Assembly: GCA_016789905.1 (NCBI GenBank)
Contig: JAEUQC010000147.1
Coordinates: 62,001-126,000, forward strand
Direction: 5' to 3'
Length of the DNA: 64,000 bases
Source of the DNA: Bryobacterales bacterium
GTDB taxonomy: Bacteria > Acidobacteriota > Terriglobia > Bryobacterales > Bryobacteraceae
A model generated the notes under the pieces. It was not told where the DNA came from, did no database searches, and was given only the letters and a program-made list of their open reading frames with translations. Made by a program: the position numbers and the translations under genes. This document shows positions 51,410 through 60,512 of this stretch, piece by piece (the first letter of the stretch is position 1; every line of letters begins with the position of its first letter).

Positions 51410-52846
51410 CTATTCGTCTGTGCCGCGCCGCGCCACCGCGAAGTTGCTCAGCGAATCTGCATATTGGGCGATCCCCTTATACAGCGCCTCTGCGATCTTC
51501 TGCCGCGTTTCCGGTTTCTTCATTTCCTTTTCGTCCCGAGGGTTCGAAAGGAACCCAATTTCGGTAAGGATTGACGGCATGGACGCGCCGATCAGTACAA
51601 CAAACGGCGCTTTCTTCACGCCACGGTTTCGCGTATTTCCAGCCGGGCCCCACACGCGATATAGCGCCGCATTCACCCTTCCGGCGAACTCCCGGGACTC
51701 TTCGATTTTTTCTTGCAGCGCTATCTTCTGCAGCAATTCGCGCAGCTCGAACACACTCCGCTGGCTGGTGGCGTTCTCTCGGGCCGCGATATCCAGCGCT
51801 TCCTTCGACGTGGTGAAACTCAGAAAATATGTCTCCACTCCGGAGACGGACCGATAGGTGGACGAGTTGGCGTGGATCGAAACGAAAAGGTCCGCGCGGC
51901 TTTCATTGGCAATCTTTGTGCGGCCTTCCAGCGGCACGAACTGGTCGTCGCTTCGCGTGTAGACCACCTCACTGCCTAACTGACTCGTAATCAATTCTCC
52001 CAGCCGCAGCGCCACGTCCAACACCAGTTCCTTTTCCAGCAATCCGGTCGGCCCCGCCGAACCCTGATCGTGTCCACCATGGCCGGGGTCCAGCACAACG
52101 CGGCGAATCTTAAGCCCCAGCGCGCGCGTCATGGAATTCCCTTGTGGCGGGTTGCGCCGGGCCGTGGGCGATGGCTTGGCCGGCGTTGGTGCGGCGACGG
52201 GGGGAGCCACGCGAGCCGTTTCCGCCGCCCGCGGTCCCGCTGAGCGAGTCCAATACGTTGGCAGCGTTAATCCGATCGGTTTGGGCAGCGCCGACAATCG
52301 CTGGTTCCCAACCGGCGCCTGCACTGCCGGCGGCGCCGAAAGTACGTTCGGTGAAGGCAGGGAACGGCCAGGCAGCGGAAATGGGCGCGCCGCCTTACTT
52401 ACCGCACGGGTCGGAGCCGGTTCCGGAATTGGCGCCACGGCTGCCGTTCCCGGCCGTCGCACTTCAATGATCAATCGGTACGGGTTGGCCAGTTCAGAGG
52501 TCACCACCTCCGCCTCTCCAACCAAGTCCAAAACCACTCGCGCAATTCCCGGCTTCGGCTCCGCGATTCGAATTTGCCGAACCATGGAATCATTCACGGC
52601 GATGGTCTGCATTCCGCGCCGTGCGGGTGCCGTCTGCTGAAAGTCAAAAAAGTACCGCTCCGGCTTCGATAGCCGGTCCCGCCGAACCTCCGGTTTCCCG
52701 CTCAGTTCTACCGCAACCCGCGTCACACTGCCCTGCGTCCAGTGCCGAACCTCTTTCAATTCCAGCGTCTCGGCGCAAAGCGGGCCCGGGATACACAACA
52801 GGAGCGCTGCCACTGGCCATGCCCCTGATTGTGAGAAACGATACAT
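51410..52846 (-). CDS. N-acetylmuramoyl-L-alanine amidase with AMIN domain
   Basis: 478 aa with a signal peptide (PVAALLLCIPGPLCAE). An AMIN-like domain (about 30-130: LKEVRHWTQGSVTRVAVELS, ARVVLDLVGEAEVV) targets septal peptidoglycan. A Pro/Ala-rich linker (about 135-245) follows. The amidase_3 domain spans about 250-465: VVLDPGHGGHDQGS with the first Zn ligand His, KELVLDVALRLGELI, LFVSIHANSS with the second His, and GVETYFLSF with the Glu. It splits the amide between MurNAc and L-Ala during cell separation. The start is one base downstream of the lytic transglycosylase stop, so two wall-remodelling enzymes are co-transcribed. Confidence 0.93.
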   Translation of the reverse strand: MYRFSQSGAWPVAALLLCIPGPLCAETLELKEVRHWTQGSVTRVAVELSGKPEVRRDRLSKPERYFFDFQQTAPARRGMQTIAVNDSMVRQIRIAEPKPGIARVVLDLVGEAEVVTSELANPYRLIIEVRRPGTAAVAPIPEPAPTRAVSKAARPFPLPGRSLPSPNVLSAPPAVQAPVGNQRLSALPKPIGLTLPTYWTRSAGPRAAETARVAPPVAAPTPAKPSPTARRNPPQGNSMTRALGLKIRRVVLDPGHGGHDQGSAGPTGLLEKELVLDVALRLGELITSQLGSEVVYTRSDDQFVPLEGRTKIANESRADLFVSIHANSSTYRSVSGVETYFLSFTTSKEALDIAARENATSQRSVFELRELLQKIALQEKIEESREFAGRVNAALYRVWGPAGNTRNRGVKKAPFVVLIGASMPSILTEIGFLSNPRDEKEMKKPETRQKIAEALYKGIAQYADSLSNFAVARRGTDE

Positions 52847-53620
52847 CTATTTTGTCCGCATGTGCAGTCGCCCTTCGGCGTCAACGAAAGCTTCCACTTG
52901 CCGGGTTTCCGGCTCCTCAGTCTTTACCGCGGGCGCCGGCGCCGGCGCTTTCACAGCCGCTTGTTGCGTCCCGGCCGCCCGCCGCGCTTCCCCATACTTC
53001 TTGCCCACCTTGTAAACGTACTCCTGCGTCTCCGGATAGGGCGGAATCCATTTGTATTTGTCCACCGCGCCCGCCCCCGCATTGTAGGCCGCCAACGCTA
53101 GCCGGTCGTCCTTGTATGTGTCCTTCAGGTCCTTCAGATGCCGCACGCCGGCACGAATATTCTCTTCCACGTCGAAAGAATTCCGCACGCCCAACGATCG
53201 CGCCGTAGCCGGCATTAACTGCATCAGCCCCTGCGCTCCCGCGTGAGAGATTGCATAAGGATTGTACGCGCTCTCTACCTGGATGACCGCATGCACCAGC
53301 AGCGGATCCACGTGGTACTGTCGCGCCGCTTGTTCCACTGCCTCATTGATCTTCGGATTGCGCGCCAGCGGAAGCGATGCCACGGGAGCCTTCGGTGCGT
53401 CCGTTACGCCCCCGCCAATGATCTTTGGCTCTATCACCACCGGCTCCACCGTTACCCGCCGCACCAGGCGCCCGGAACGGCGGTCGGCCCGCACGTCGAT
53501 CCGCACTTTTTCGTCCGCCGTCGCGACAGCGGAATCCGCCGCCAACGCCATTCCAGCCGTGAGCAGCGTCGCGAAAAAACAAATATGTGCCGAATTGTTC
53601 AAAACAATCTTCAGTCGCAA
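52847..53620 (-). CDS. Lytic transglycosylase with SLT domain
   Basis: 257 aa; signal peptide (ICFFATLLTAGMALA). The SLT/MltE-type domain (about 95-210) has the catalytic Glu in IQVESAYNPYAISHAGAQG, LMQLMPATA and the YNAG motif in LALAAYNAGAGAV. It cleaves the MurNAc-GlcNAc bond, forming 1,6-anhydroMurNAc, in the periplasm. It is followed immediately by the amidase gene (end 52847, amidase start 52846). mobA is divergent 59 bp away. Confidence 0.93.
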   Translation of the reverse strand: MRLKIVLNNSAHICFFATLLTAGMALAADSAVATADEKVRIDVRADRRSGRLVRRVTVEPVVIEPKIIGGGVTDAPKAPVASLPLARNPKINEAVEQAARQYHVDPLLVHAVIQVESAYNPYAISHAGAQGLMQLMPATARSLGVRNSFDVEENIRAGVRHLKDLKDTYKDDRLALAAYNAGAGAVDKYKWIPPYPETQEYVYKVGKKYGEARRAAGTQQAAVKAPAPAPAVKTEEPETRQVEAFVDAEGRLHMRTK

Positions 53621-53679
53621 TGATTATACACCTTCAAGGGATGGCGATCGGGGCGCGGCGCCGATGCTATGATTCTCTC

Positions 53680-54252
53680 ATGTCGCGCAGTGCATTGGGT
53701 GCGGCGGCTGGCTTCGTGCTCGCCGGCGGACAGAGCCGCCGGATGGGCCGGGACAAAGCCCTGCTCGTCGAAGATGGGTTGCCGTGGGTGGAGCGGATGG
53801 CCGGTTTGGTACGCGCGGTGGCCGGTACTTGTACAGTCGTTGCGCCCGCCGGACGCTACGAAGGACTGGGCTTGCCGGTACTCGGAGACCGTTGGCCCGG
53901 AGAAGGCCCGCTTGGAGGTATTTTGACCGCCCTCGATTCCAGCGCCGCCTCGCTCAATCTGATCGTCGCCGTCGACATGCCGTTTCTCGAGGAAGAATTT
54001 CTTCGCTCGTTGCTCCACGAGGCCGAATTGGGCGCCGAGACGGTCGTGCCGCTGCACGCCGACGGGAACATGGAGCCGCTCTGCGGTGTCTATCATGCCA
54101 GCGCGTTGCCTGGGCTTCGCCGTTTCTTCGGCGGAGGCGGGCGGCGCGTTAAGTCCGCTCTTCGCACCATTCCCATCCGTACCGTTCCCGCCCCAGGGCA
54201 TCTGCTGGCCAACATCAACACGCCCGAACAATGGAAGGCGGCGAGAAGCTGA
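53680..54252 (+). CDS. mobA: Molybdenum cofactor guanylyltransferase (MobA-like)
   Basis: ATG 53680 gives 190 aa. The nucleotide-binding loop is LAGGQSRRMGRDKALL, followed by LGDRWPGEGPLGGILTAL, VAVDMPFLEEEF and the C-terminal NINTPEQWKAA, the standard MobA layout. It attaches GMP to molybdopterin to form Mo-bis-MGD, so the host should contain DMSO-reductase-type molybdoenzymes. The stop is joined directly to the ATG of the MlaF-type gene (TGAATG), so translation is coupled, though the functions are unrelated. Confidence 0.85.
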   Translation: MSRSALGAAAGFVLAGGQSRRMGRDKALLVEDGLPWVERMAGLVRAVAGTCTVVAPAGRYEGLGLPVLGDRWPGEGPLGGILTALDSSAASLNLIVAVDMPFLEEEFLRSLLHEAELGAETVVPLHADGNMEPLCGVYHASALPGLRRFFGGGGRRVKSALRTIPIRTVPAPGHLLANINTPEQWKAARS

Positions 54253-55014
54253 ATGCCCCCCGTCCAGGAGTTCCCGCACTACATCGAGTTCCGGCATGTG
54301 TATAAGACGTTCGACAAGCCCGTTTTAGTCGATTCAAATTTTTTTATCGATGCCGGAGAAACGGTCGCGGTCATCGGCCGTTCCGGCGTGGGAAAAAGCG
54401 TCAGCCTCGGCCACATCATGGGCTTCCTGAAGCCGGATAAGGGCCGTGTCATCGTCGCCCACGAAGACATCACCGATTTCGACGAACCGGAACTGCGCCG
54501 GATCCGCAAGAAGGTCACAATGGTTTTTCAGTCCGGGGCGCTGTTCGATTCGATGACGGTCGGCGAGAATATCGAATTTTCGCTCGAACTGCGCGAGGAT
54601 TACGACGTCCAAAATAAAGAAGATGTCGTGCAGGGGTTGCTGGATCTGGTGGACCTCGGCGAATACCGCGACATCTATCCGACGGATTTATCCACTGGCT
54701 ACAAACGCGCCGTCGCCATCGCGCGCGCGCTGGCCGCGCAGCCCGAATGCATCCTCTACGACGAACCCACCACCATGGTCGATCCCATCATGAGCGACCA
54801 TCTGGGAAACCTCATGCTCCGCCTGAAACAACAACTGCGCCTCACTTCCGTTGTCGTTACGCATGATCTGGAACTGATGCGCAAAGTGGCGGACAAGGTC
54901 GTCATTCTGCACAAAGGCGAAGTGATCTACTTTGGGCCCGTGTCGCAACTGGATCAGTCGCAACACGAGCACATCAAAGAGTTCATGGCCATGGACCGCG
55001 TCGAACTCGGCTAG
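54253..55014 (+). CDS. ABC transporter ATP-binding protein, MlaF/Ttg2A type
   Basis: 253 aa. Walker A GRSGVGKSVSLGHIMG, Q-loop MVFQSGALFDSMTV, a modified signature LSTGYKRAVAIARAL (Thr and Tyr in LSGGQ), Walker B ILYDEPTTMVDPI and switch His in VVTHDLELM. The modified signature and the YxxxxPxxxGEV segment match the MlaF family, which works with MlaE/MlaD to keep outer-membrane lipid asymmetry. No mlaE or mlaD is next to it, so it is an orphan here. It starts immediately after mobA and its last 4 bases overlap the convergent haem-protein gene. Confidence 0.88.
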   Translation: MPPVQEFPHYIEFRHVYKTFDKPVLVDSNFFIDAGETVAVIGRSGVGKSVSLGHIMGFLKPDKGRVIVAHEDITDFDEPELRRIRKKVTMVFQSGALFDSMTVGENIEFSLELREDYDVQNKEDVVQGLLDLVDLGEYRDIYPTDLSTGYKRAVAIARALAAQPECILYDEPTTMVDPIMSDHLGNLMLRLKQQLRLTSVVVTHDLELMRKVADKVVILHKGEVIYFGPVSQLDQSQHEHIKEFMAMDRVELG

Positions 55015-58007
55015 AGTCCGGCGCGCAGATAGCTGATCAAATCCGCCATATCTTTCTTGTTCACGGTTTTCTCCAGGCCCTCCGGCATGAGCGAAATCGC
55101 CGACGCGCGCACCTCGGCCACGTTGCGCCGAAGAATCGTTTGGTCGCCTTCCTCCGTGCCGCCGCGCAGTGTAATCGCCGCCGGTGTTTCGTTGGCAATC
55201 ACGCCGTCGAACACCTGGCCATCTTTCGCCGTCACCATGTAGTTCACGAAGCGTGGTTCAATGGCGGCCGATGGATCCAGAATCGCTTTTAACAACTCTT
55301 CCTTCGTCTTGTTGTTGACGCCCGAAAGGTCCGGGCCAACGCGCCCGCCTTGTTTGCGCGGCATATGGCAACGTGAGCAGTGCTCTTCGAACACCGCCTT
55401 GCCGTGCGCCGGATCGCCGGCCAGTGTCGTGGCTTCCTTGTAATCGGCCATCACCTTCGCCCGGTCCGACGAGCCGCTGGTAAACAGCACCTTCGCCTTC
55501 TTCACCAATTCGGAGTCGCTATTTTCCAGCAGCCTGGCCTGCGCCGCCATGTCCACGCCCGCGGCCTCCACCTGATTATTCTCCACAGCGGCCAGTAACT
55601 TCGGAATCCACTCTTTCCTGCCCACCAGCGCGCCTACCGCGCGCGTCCGCGCATCGGCCCGCAGCGATTTCCATGCCGCCAGGATCATCGCCGGCGCCTT
55701 TGCGTCACCCGTCTCTCCAATCGCCGCCACCGCAGCCGCTTGAACGTCGGCCGGCGGATTGCCCGTCAGTATCTTTTCAAGAACCGGCAGTGACTTTGCG
55801 GAGTCCACGCCGCCCAACGCGCGAATGGCGGCCACGCGCGCCGCCGCCGGCGTCGCCTCGTTGCCCGCGTCGGTCAAGGCTTTGGCAAACACGCCCGGCA
55901 TATCAAACTGCCGCGCCGCCACCCACGCCGCCTGCTGTACATTTTCCGCCCCCGCCGCCAGCACGCGGCGGAACACCGCTTCGGCCTTCGGCGATGCCAA
56001 CCGTGCGCCGCCGGCCAGCTTCATGCCGCGTGCCAACCCCAGGAACGCCGGCGCCTGGCCGCTCGCCACTTCCAGCAGTGTTTCAATCTCCGCCTTGTCC
56101 TTGCGCGCGCCGATAACCTGCGACAACTGCTGCAGGAAGTCGGCGTGTTCCAAGCCCTTTTTCTGCGACTGCAACACGCGCAAGAACTCGGCCGGCTTGT
56201 TGGCCACCGATGTCAATACGGCCACGCGGAACCACTTGTCTTCACCATGCTCGGCAATCAGCCTGCCTAAAAGATTTCGCGCCGCCGGCGTATCGATATG
56301 GCCCAGCGTGAATGCCAACTGGTAGCGCACGCGCAGCGCCGGATCCGTCGCCACGCCGAACAGCGCATCGCGCAGCGCCGGCGTTCCGCTCAAAAACGCT
56401 TCGCTCAACTTCACCGCGTGTTCACGAATTGGTGCCTCGGCATCTTTCAGCGCTTTGGCTACGCCGGCCGCCTGCAGTGCCCCCATGCCCTGTAATAGCC
56501 ACAACGCGCGCAGCCGCGCCTGCGGCATCTTCGAATCCGCGGCCATCGCCGTCAAAAGCGGCGCGATACTCTTATCCTGCCGCTCGAACAACAATCGGTG
56601 CGCCGTCTCCCGGTGCCACCCGTTGGTCTCTTCCAGCAGTTTCACAAGTTCCGCTGAACTCATCTTGCCCAGCGCCACCGTCAACGGACGCTGCTTCCGT
56701 GGCTGCTTTGCTTTCAGCCGGAAAATGCGCCCCTTGTCGTCGCCGCTCCAGAAATTCAGGCCCTTCTTTATCTCTTCCGGAATCGATTCCGGAGTCTCGA
56801 TGTACTCGCGATACATGTCGATCACGTAGAAGTTGCCGTCCGGGGCATTGGCAAAATGGCAGGGCCGGAACCACACATCGGTCGACGCCAGAAACTCCGT
56901 TCCTTCCTTCGCTGGCTTCGATAGAAACGTCACCCCGTTCGGTTGCAGCGTTTCGCGCCGCACCAGATTCGCGCTCACGTCACCCGTGAAGATTGAGCCG
57001 TAATAGGACTCCGGCCACGCGTCCCCGTTGTAGATCACCGAACCCGACGCGGCAGTGAAATACCCCTGCAAATGCTCCACCCGGCCTGGGTTCGTTTCCT
57101 TGTAACGCTCCTGCCGCAGCGCCGTGCGCTGCACCCGCCACTGCTGCGGCTTGGTCAGCGGATACATCGGCGTCTGCCCTTTGGCGTCCGGCGAAATGTC
57201 CTGCGAAACCGCACCCACCTCCAGATACTGTGACCGTCCCAGGTATTCGGCCGGCACCAGCGCATGGCGCAGATGCACTGTGTTCTGCGTGATGAACCGG
57301 TTGTTCCAATCGTCCATGGTCAACCCATACTGCGCCGGACCGCTGGCGCGCTCCGCCACGCCGGTGATCGGGTTGAACCGCATGTCCGCGCCGCGCAATA
57401 GCAGCGGCTCGCCCGGCTTGCCCGGCACGGTCACCTTAGCGTCGGCGCCATTGTTGGCCGCGTAGATCCAGTTGTCGATGCCGAGTTTGAAGTTGGTGAT
57501 GCGCCCCTCCGGGTTCACCGTCGGGAAGCCCGTGTAGAGCACCTGGCGAACCTCCGCCGTCCCATCGCCATCGGCGTCTTTCAGGTACAGTATGTCCGGC
57601 GCCGCGCCCACAATCAGCCCGCCCTTCCACGGCATCAGCCCGCTTACCTGCAAGAGCTTATCGGCGTACACGTAGCTTGAATCGATCACGCCGTCGTTGT
57701 TCTTGTCTTCCAGCACGCGGATGCGGCTCCGCACCGGTTTGCCCGGCGGCGGGTCGTCGGGATAGTCCAGCATTTCAGCCACGTAAAGCTTGCCGTTCTC
57801 ATCCCACGCCATGTCCACCGGGTCCACCACTTGCGGTTCGGTTGCGAAGAGGTCGACCTGGAAATCCTCGGAAAGTTGAATGGCGGCCAGCGATTCCTGT
57901 GGGGATTTCGGCGGCTGATCCACATTCGCCTGTTGGCGGCTGCACGACCCGGACAGAATCGCCAGCAGGCAGGTGGCGAGGATGGAAACACGTTTTTTCG
58001 ATAGCAT
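55011..58007 (-). CDS. PVC-type haem-binding lipoprotein with membrane-bound dehydrogenase and HEAT-like domains
   Basis: 998 aa from ATG 58007 (an ATG at 58019 would overlap serS). The N-terminus (RVSILATCLLAILSGSCSRQ) fits a lipobox with Cys22. Residues about 50-430 form the membrane-bound dehydrogenase-like propeller (ALVPAEYLGRSQYLEVGAVS, FLASTDVWFRPCHFANAPDG, FYVIDMYREYIETPESIP). About 440-800 is HEAT-repeat rich (RLRALWLLQGMGALQAAG, AVAAIGETGDAKAP), ending in a haem site CSRCHMPRKQGGRVGPDLSG and the PVC-type tail (ILDPSAAIEPRFVNYMVTAK). It is probably a periplasmic sugar or alcohol oxidase using PQQ-like or haem electron transfer; unproven. It is divergent from serS with only 6 bp between the start codons. 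Confidence 0.9.
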   Translation of the reverse strand: MLSKKRVSILATCLLAILSGSCSRQQANVDQPPKSPQESLAAIQLSEDFQVDLFATEPQVVDPVDMAWDENGKLYVAEMLDYPDDPPPGKPVRSRIRVLEDKNNDGVIDSSYVYADKLLQVSGLMPWKGGLIVGAAPDILYLKDADGDGTAEVRQVLYTGFPTVNPEGRITNFKLGIDNWIYAANNGADAKVTVPGKPGEPLLLRGADMRFNPITGVAERASGPAQYGLTMDDWNNRFITQNTVHLRHALVPAEYLGRSQYLEVGAVSQDISPDAKGQTPMYPLTKPQQWRVQRTALRQERYKETNPGRVEHLQGYFTAASGSVIYNGDAWPESYYGSIFTGDVSANLVRRETLQPNGVTFLSKPAKEGTEFLASTDVWFRPCHFANAPDGNFYVIDMYREYIETPESIPEEIKKGLNFWSGDDKGRIFRLKAKQPRKQRPLTVALGKMSSAELVKLLEETNGWHRETAHRLLFERQDKSIAPLLTAMAADSKMPQARLRALWLLQGMGALQAAGVAKALKDAEAPIREHAVKLSEAFLSGTPALRDALFGVATDPALRVRYQLAFTLGHIDTPAARNLLGRLIAEHGEDKWFRVAVLTSVANKPAEFLRVLQSQKKGLEHADFLQQLSQVIGARKDKAEIETLLEVASGQAPAFLGLARGMKLAGGARLASPKAEAVFRRVLAAGAENVQQAAWVAARQFDMPGVFAKALTDAGNEATPAAARVAAIRALGGVDSAKSLPVLEKILTGNPPADVQAAAVAAIGETGDAKAPAMILAAWKSLRADARTRAVGALVGRKEWIPKLLAAVENNQVEAAGVDMAAQARLLENSDSELVKKAKVLFTSGSSDRAKVMADYKEATTLAGDPAHGKAVFEEHCSRCHMPRKQGGRVGPDLSGVNNKTKEELLKAILDPSAAIEPRFVNYMVTAKDGQVFDGVIANETPAAITLRGGTEEGDQTILRRNVAEVRASAISLMPEGLEKTVNKKDMADLISYLRAGL

Positions 58008-58013
58008 GGGAGG

Positions 58014-59297
58014 GTGCACGAACTATCATACTTTCGCGGCAATCTGGACGCCATTGCCGCGCGTCTGGCCACGCGCGGTTATTCGCTCGATGTGGCTTCC
58101 TACCGGGCGTTGGACCAGGAACGGCGCGCCGCCCTCACTGAGTCGGAGACCCTCAAGGCCCAGCGCAATTCTGAATCGAACGAAATCGCCAAACTCAAAA
58201 AGGCCGGTGCCGACACAACCGAACAGCAGGCTAAGGTCCGCGCCATCGGTGATCGTATTAAGGCGCTGGAAGACAACGTTAAGGCCGTCGATGATCGCTT
58301 CTACGAGACCCTTGCCGGCGTCCCCAATATCCCCCACGAAAGCGTTCCCACCGGAGACGACGCTGACGCCAACGTAGAAGTACACAAACACGGCACCCCG
58401 CCCGTTTTCGACTTCCCTCCGCAAAACCATTGGGACATCGGCCCCGCCCTTGGCATTCTCGATTTCGAACGTGCCGCCAAAATCACCGGCGCGCGCTTTG
58501 CCGTCTACGTGGGCTTGGGCGCCAAGCTGGAACGCGCCCTCATCAATTTCATGCTCGACACCCACACCCGCGAGCACGGCTACACCGAAGTCTTCCCGCC
58601 AGTCGTCGTCAATAGCGCCAGCCTCTACGGAACCGGCCAACTCCCCAAGTTCGCAGCCGATCTCTTCAAGCTCGAAGGAACTGACTACTATCTCGCTCCC
58701 ACCGCGGAGGTCCCCGTCACCAACCTCCATCGGGACGAAACGCTCGACGCCGACCTGCTTCCCATCAGCTATTGCGCCTTCACGTCCTGCTTCCGCAGTG
58801 AGGCCGGCGCCTATGGACGCGACGTGCGCGGTATCATCCGCCAGCACCAATTTCAAAAGGTGGAACTCGTCAAGTTCTGCCGGCCCGAGCAGAGTCACGA
58901 ACAGTTGGAACTGCTCACCAGCCACGCCGAAAACATCCTGGACCGCCTGGGCCTTCCCTTCCGCCGCATGTTGCTCTGCACCGGCGACATGGGCTTTTCC
59001 TCGGCCAAAACCTACGATCTGGAAGTCTGGCTCCCCGGCCAGAACGCCTACAAAGAGATTTCCAGTTGCTCGAACTTCGAAGCCTTCCAGGCCCGCCGCG
59101 CCGCCATCCGCTGCAAATCCGCCAAGGGCAAGGCGGAGCCCGCCCACACGCTCAATGGCAGCGGGCTCGCCGTCGGCCGCACCTGGGTCGCCATCGTTGA
59201 AAACTACCAGCAAAAGGACGGGTCCGTTGTCGTGCCGGATGCGCTCCGTCCCTATCTGAATGCCGAGGTCATCACCCCGCGCGGCACGCTCGCCTAA
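58014..59297 (+). CDS. serS: Seryl-tRNA synthetase
   Basis: 427 aa from a GTG at 58014 with GGGAGG directly in front. The N-terminal coiled-coil arm (KAQRNSESNEIAKLKKAG and onward) is followed by class II motif 2 (TSCFRSEAGAYGRDVRGIIR) and motif 3 in the C-terminal part (HTLNGSGLAVGRTWVAIVEN). It charges tRNA-Ser in the cytoplasm. It overlaps the 3' end of the convergent SelA-like gene by 4 bp and is divergent from the haem protein gene. Confidence 0.96.
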   Translation: MHELSYFRGNLDAIAARLATRGYSLDVASYRALDQERRAALTESETLKAQRNSESNEIAKLKKAGADTTEQQAKVRAIGDRIKALEDNVKAVDDRFYETLAGVPNIPHESVPTGDDADANVEVHKHGTPPVFDFPPQNHWDIGPALGILDFERAAKITGARFAVYVGLGAKLERALINFMLDTHTREHGYTEVFPPVVVNSASLYGTGQLPKFAADLFKLEGTDYYLAPTAEVPVTNLHRDETLDADLLPISYCAFTSCFRSEAGAYGRDVRGIIRQHQFQKVELVKFCRPEQSHEQLELLTSHAENILDRLGLPFRRMLLCTGDMGFSSAKTYDLEVWLPGQNAYKEISSCSNFEAFQARRAAIRCKSAKGKAEPAHTLNGSGLAVGRTWVAIVENYQQKDGSVVVPDALRPYLNAEVITPRGTLA

Positions 59298-60481
59298 GCG
59301 GAGAAGATCTCTTTCAGCCGCCGCCCAACGATCTCATGTTCGTTGCCGCGCATCATCCACACCGATATCAGCAGCTCCCCTTTGCCGGGGCGCTGCACGT
59401 GGATGGGCGGATCGCTTGCCAGCAGTTTCTCGGTTACCTGTTGCGAAGTCAGGTTGCGCGCCGCTTCGTCCCATTTCACCGTCACATGCGGCACCTGGTT
59501 CTGAATCGGCTGAATATACTGCGCCGTCTCCACGCCTTTCGTCTTCTGCAGCGCGGCGCGAATGGACGCCACGCGGCCCTCAAGGATTTTCCATTCCGCG
59601 TCGTGGTCCACTTTCAGATAGCGTTCCACCGCCGCCAGCAGCCCGCACATCTCTTCCTTGCCCACCTTCATCCCGCGTCCAATGCCGCCATACGGGCTCA
59701 TCGCCGGCAGCGCCGCTTCAATCAAATCTTTCCGCCCCAACAGCAGTCCACTCGCTTGCGGCCCCCGCAGCGCCTTGCCGCCGGAGAAGATTACCAGGTC
59801 GTATCCCATCTTCGTGTACTTCCAAAGATTCTCCTTCGGCACCGCGTCGGAGGCGCAATCGTTCATTGTCGGAATGCCCTTTTCCTTGCCGATTTTGATG
59901 AACTCTTCGCCGGAGATCTTCCCATGCGGTTCGCCCTTGTTCAGGAAGAACAGCATCCCCGTCCGCTCGTTGATCGCGTTCAGCAGTTCCTCGCGCGTCT
60001 CCACCGCAATCACCTTCGCCCCGGCCATCTCCATCTGATGTTCGTATCCGGAGCGGTGCGACTTCTGCTGAATCACTTCATATTTGATCCCCTCGCGCCC
60101 CGGCAGTTGCCGCAGCTTCGCCGGGTCCCCCTGCGATAAACATGCCGCCGTGCCAACGCTGATCGCCGACGCCGCGCCACACGTCACCATCGCCGCTGGT
60201 GCCTGTAACAACTCGGCCAGCCGCGCGCCAACCTTCTTCTGCAACTCCGGCAGCGGAATGAAATACCGCCCCGCTTCCTCCATCGCCGCGATCACTTCCG
60301 GCGGCATCAACGACCCGCCCAGCACCGTCACCACGCCCACGCCGTTAATCACTGGCTTGATCCCCAGGCTGCTATAAAGCGACGAGGGCGACGTTGCCGT
60401 TCGCGCCACCGCAGGTGCGGCGGCAACTGCTGCGGGCGCAAGAGCACTGGCCTGTAGAAGGCGGCGTCGGGAAGTCTTCAT
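59294..60481 (-). CDS. Tat-exported SelA-fold PLP-dependent enzyme
   Basis: 395 aa with a twin-arginine signal (MKTSRRRLLQASALAPAAVA). The body is an aminotransferase-fold protein of the selenocysteine synthase-like group: VINGVGVVTVLGGSLMPPEV, AAMVTCGAASAISVGTAACL (PLP phosphate region), TMNDCASDAVPKENL with the PLP-ring Asp, and the Schiff-base Lys in VIFSGGKALRGPQASG. Similar cytosolic proteins include DgaE-like ammonia-lyases and the YhfS/SelA-like group. A PLP enzyme exported by Tat would act in the periplasm. The substrate is not predictable; an amino-sugar acid or a D-amino acid are possibilities. It is divergent from the M81 peptidase gene. Confidence 0.82.
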   Translation of the reverse strand: MKTSRRRLLQASALAPAAVAAAPAVARTATSPSSLYSSLGIKPVINGVGVVTVLGGSLMPPEVIAAMEEAGRYFIPLPELQKKVGARLAELLQAPAAMVTCGAASAISVGTAACLSQGDPAKLRQLPGREGIKYEVIQQKSHRSGYEHQMEMAGAKVIAVETREELLNAINERTGMLFFLNKGEPHGKISGEEFIKIGKEKGIPTMNDCASDAVPKENLWKYTKMGYDLVIFSGGKALRGPQASGLLLGRKDLIEAALPAMSPYGGIGRGMKVGKEEMCGLLAAVERYLKVDHDAEWKILEGRVASIRAALQKTKGVETAQYIQPIQNQVPHVTVKWDEAARNLTSQQVTEKLLASDPPIHVQRPGKGELLISVWMMRGNEHEIVGRRLKEIFSA

Positions 60482-60512
60482 GCGAACAGTATATTGTTAT
60501 CTGGTCAGCTTT

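Noticed and set aside
58026..59213. 395-codon minus-strand frame inside serS
   Set aside because: Shadow of an essential, fully conserved synthetase.
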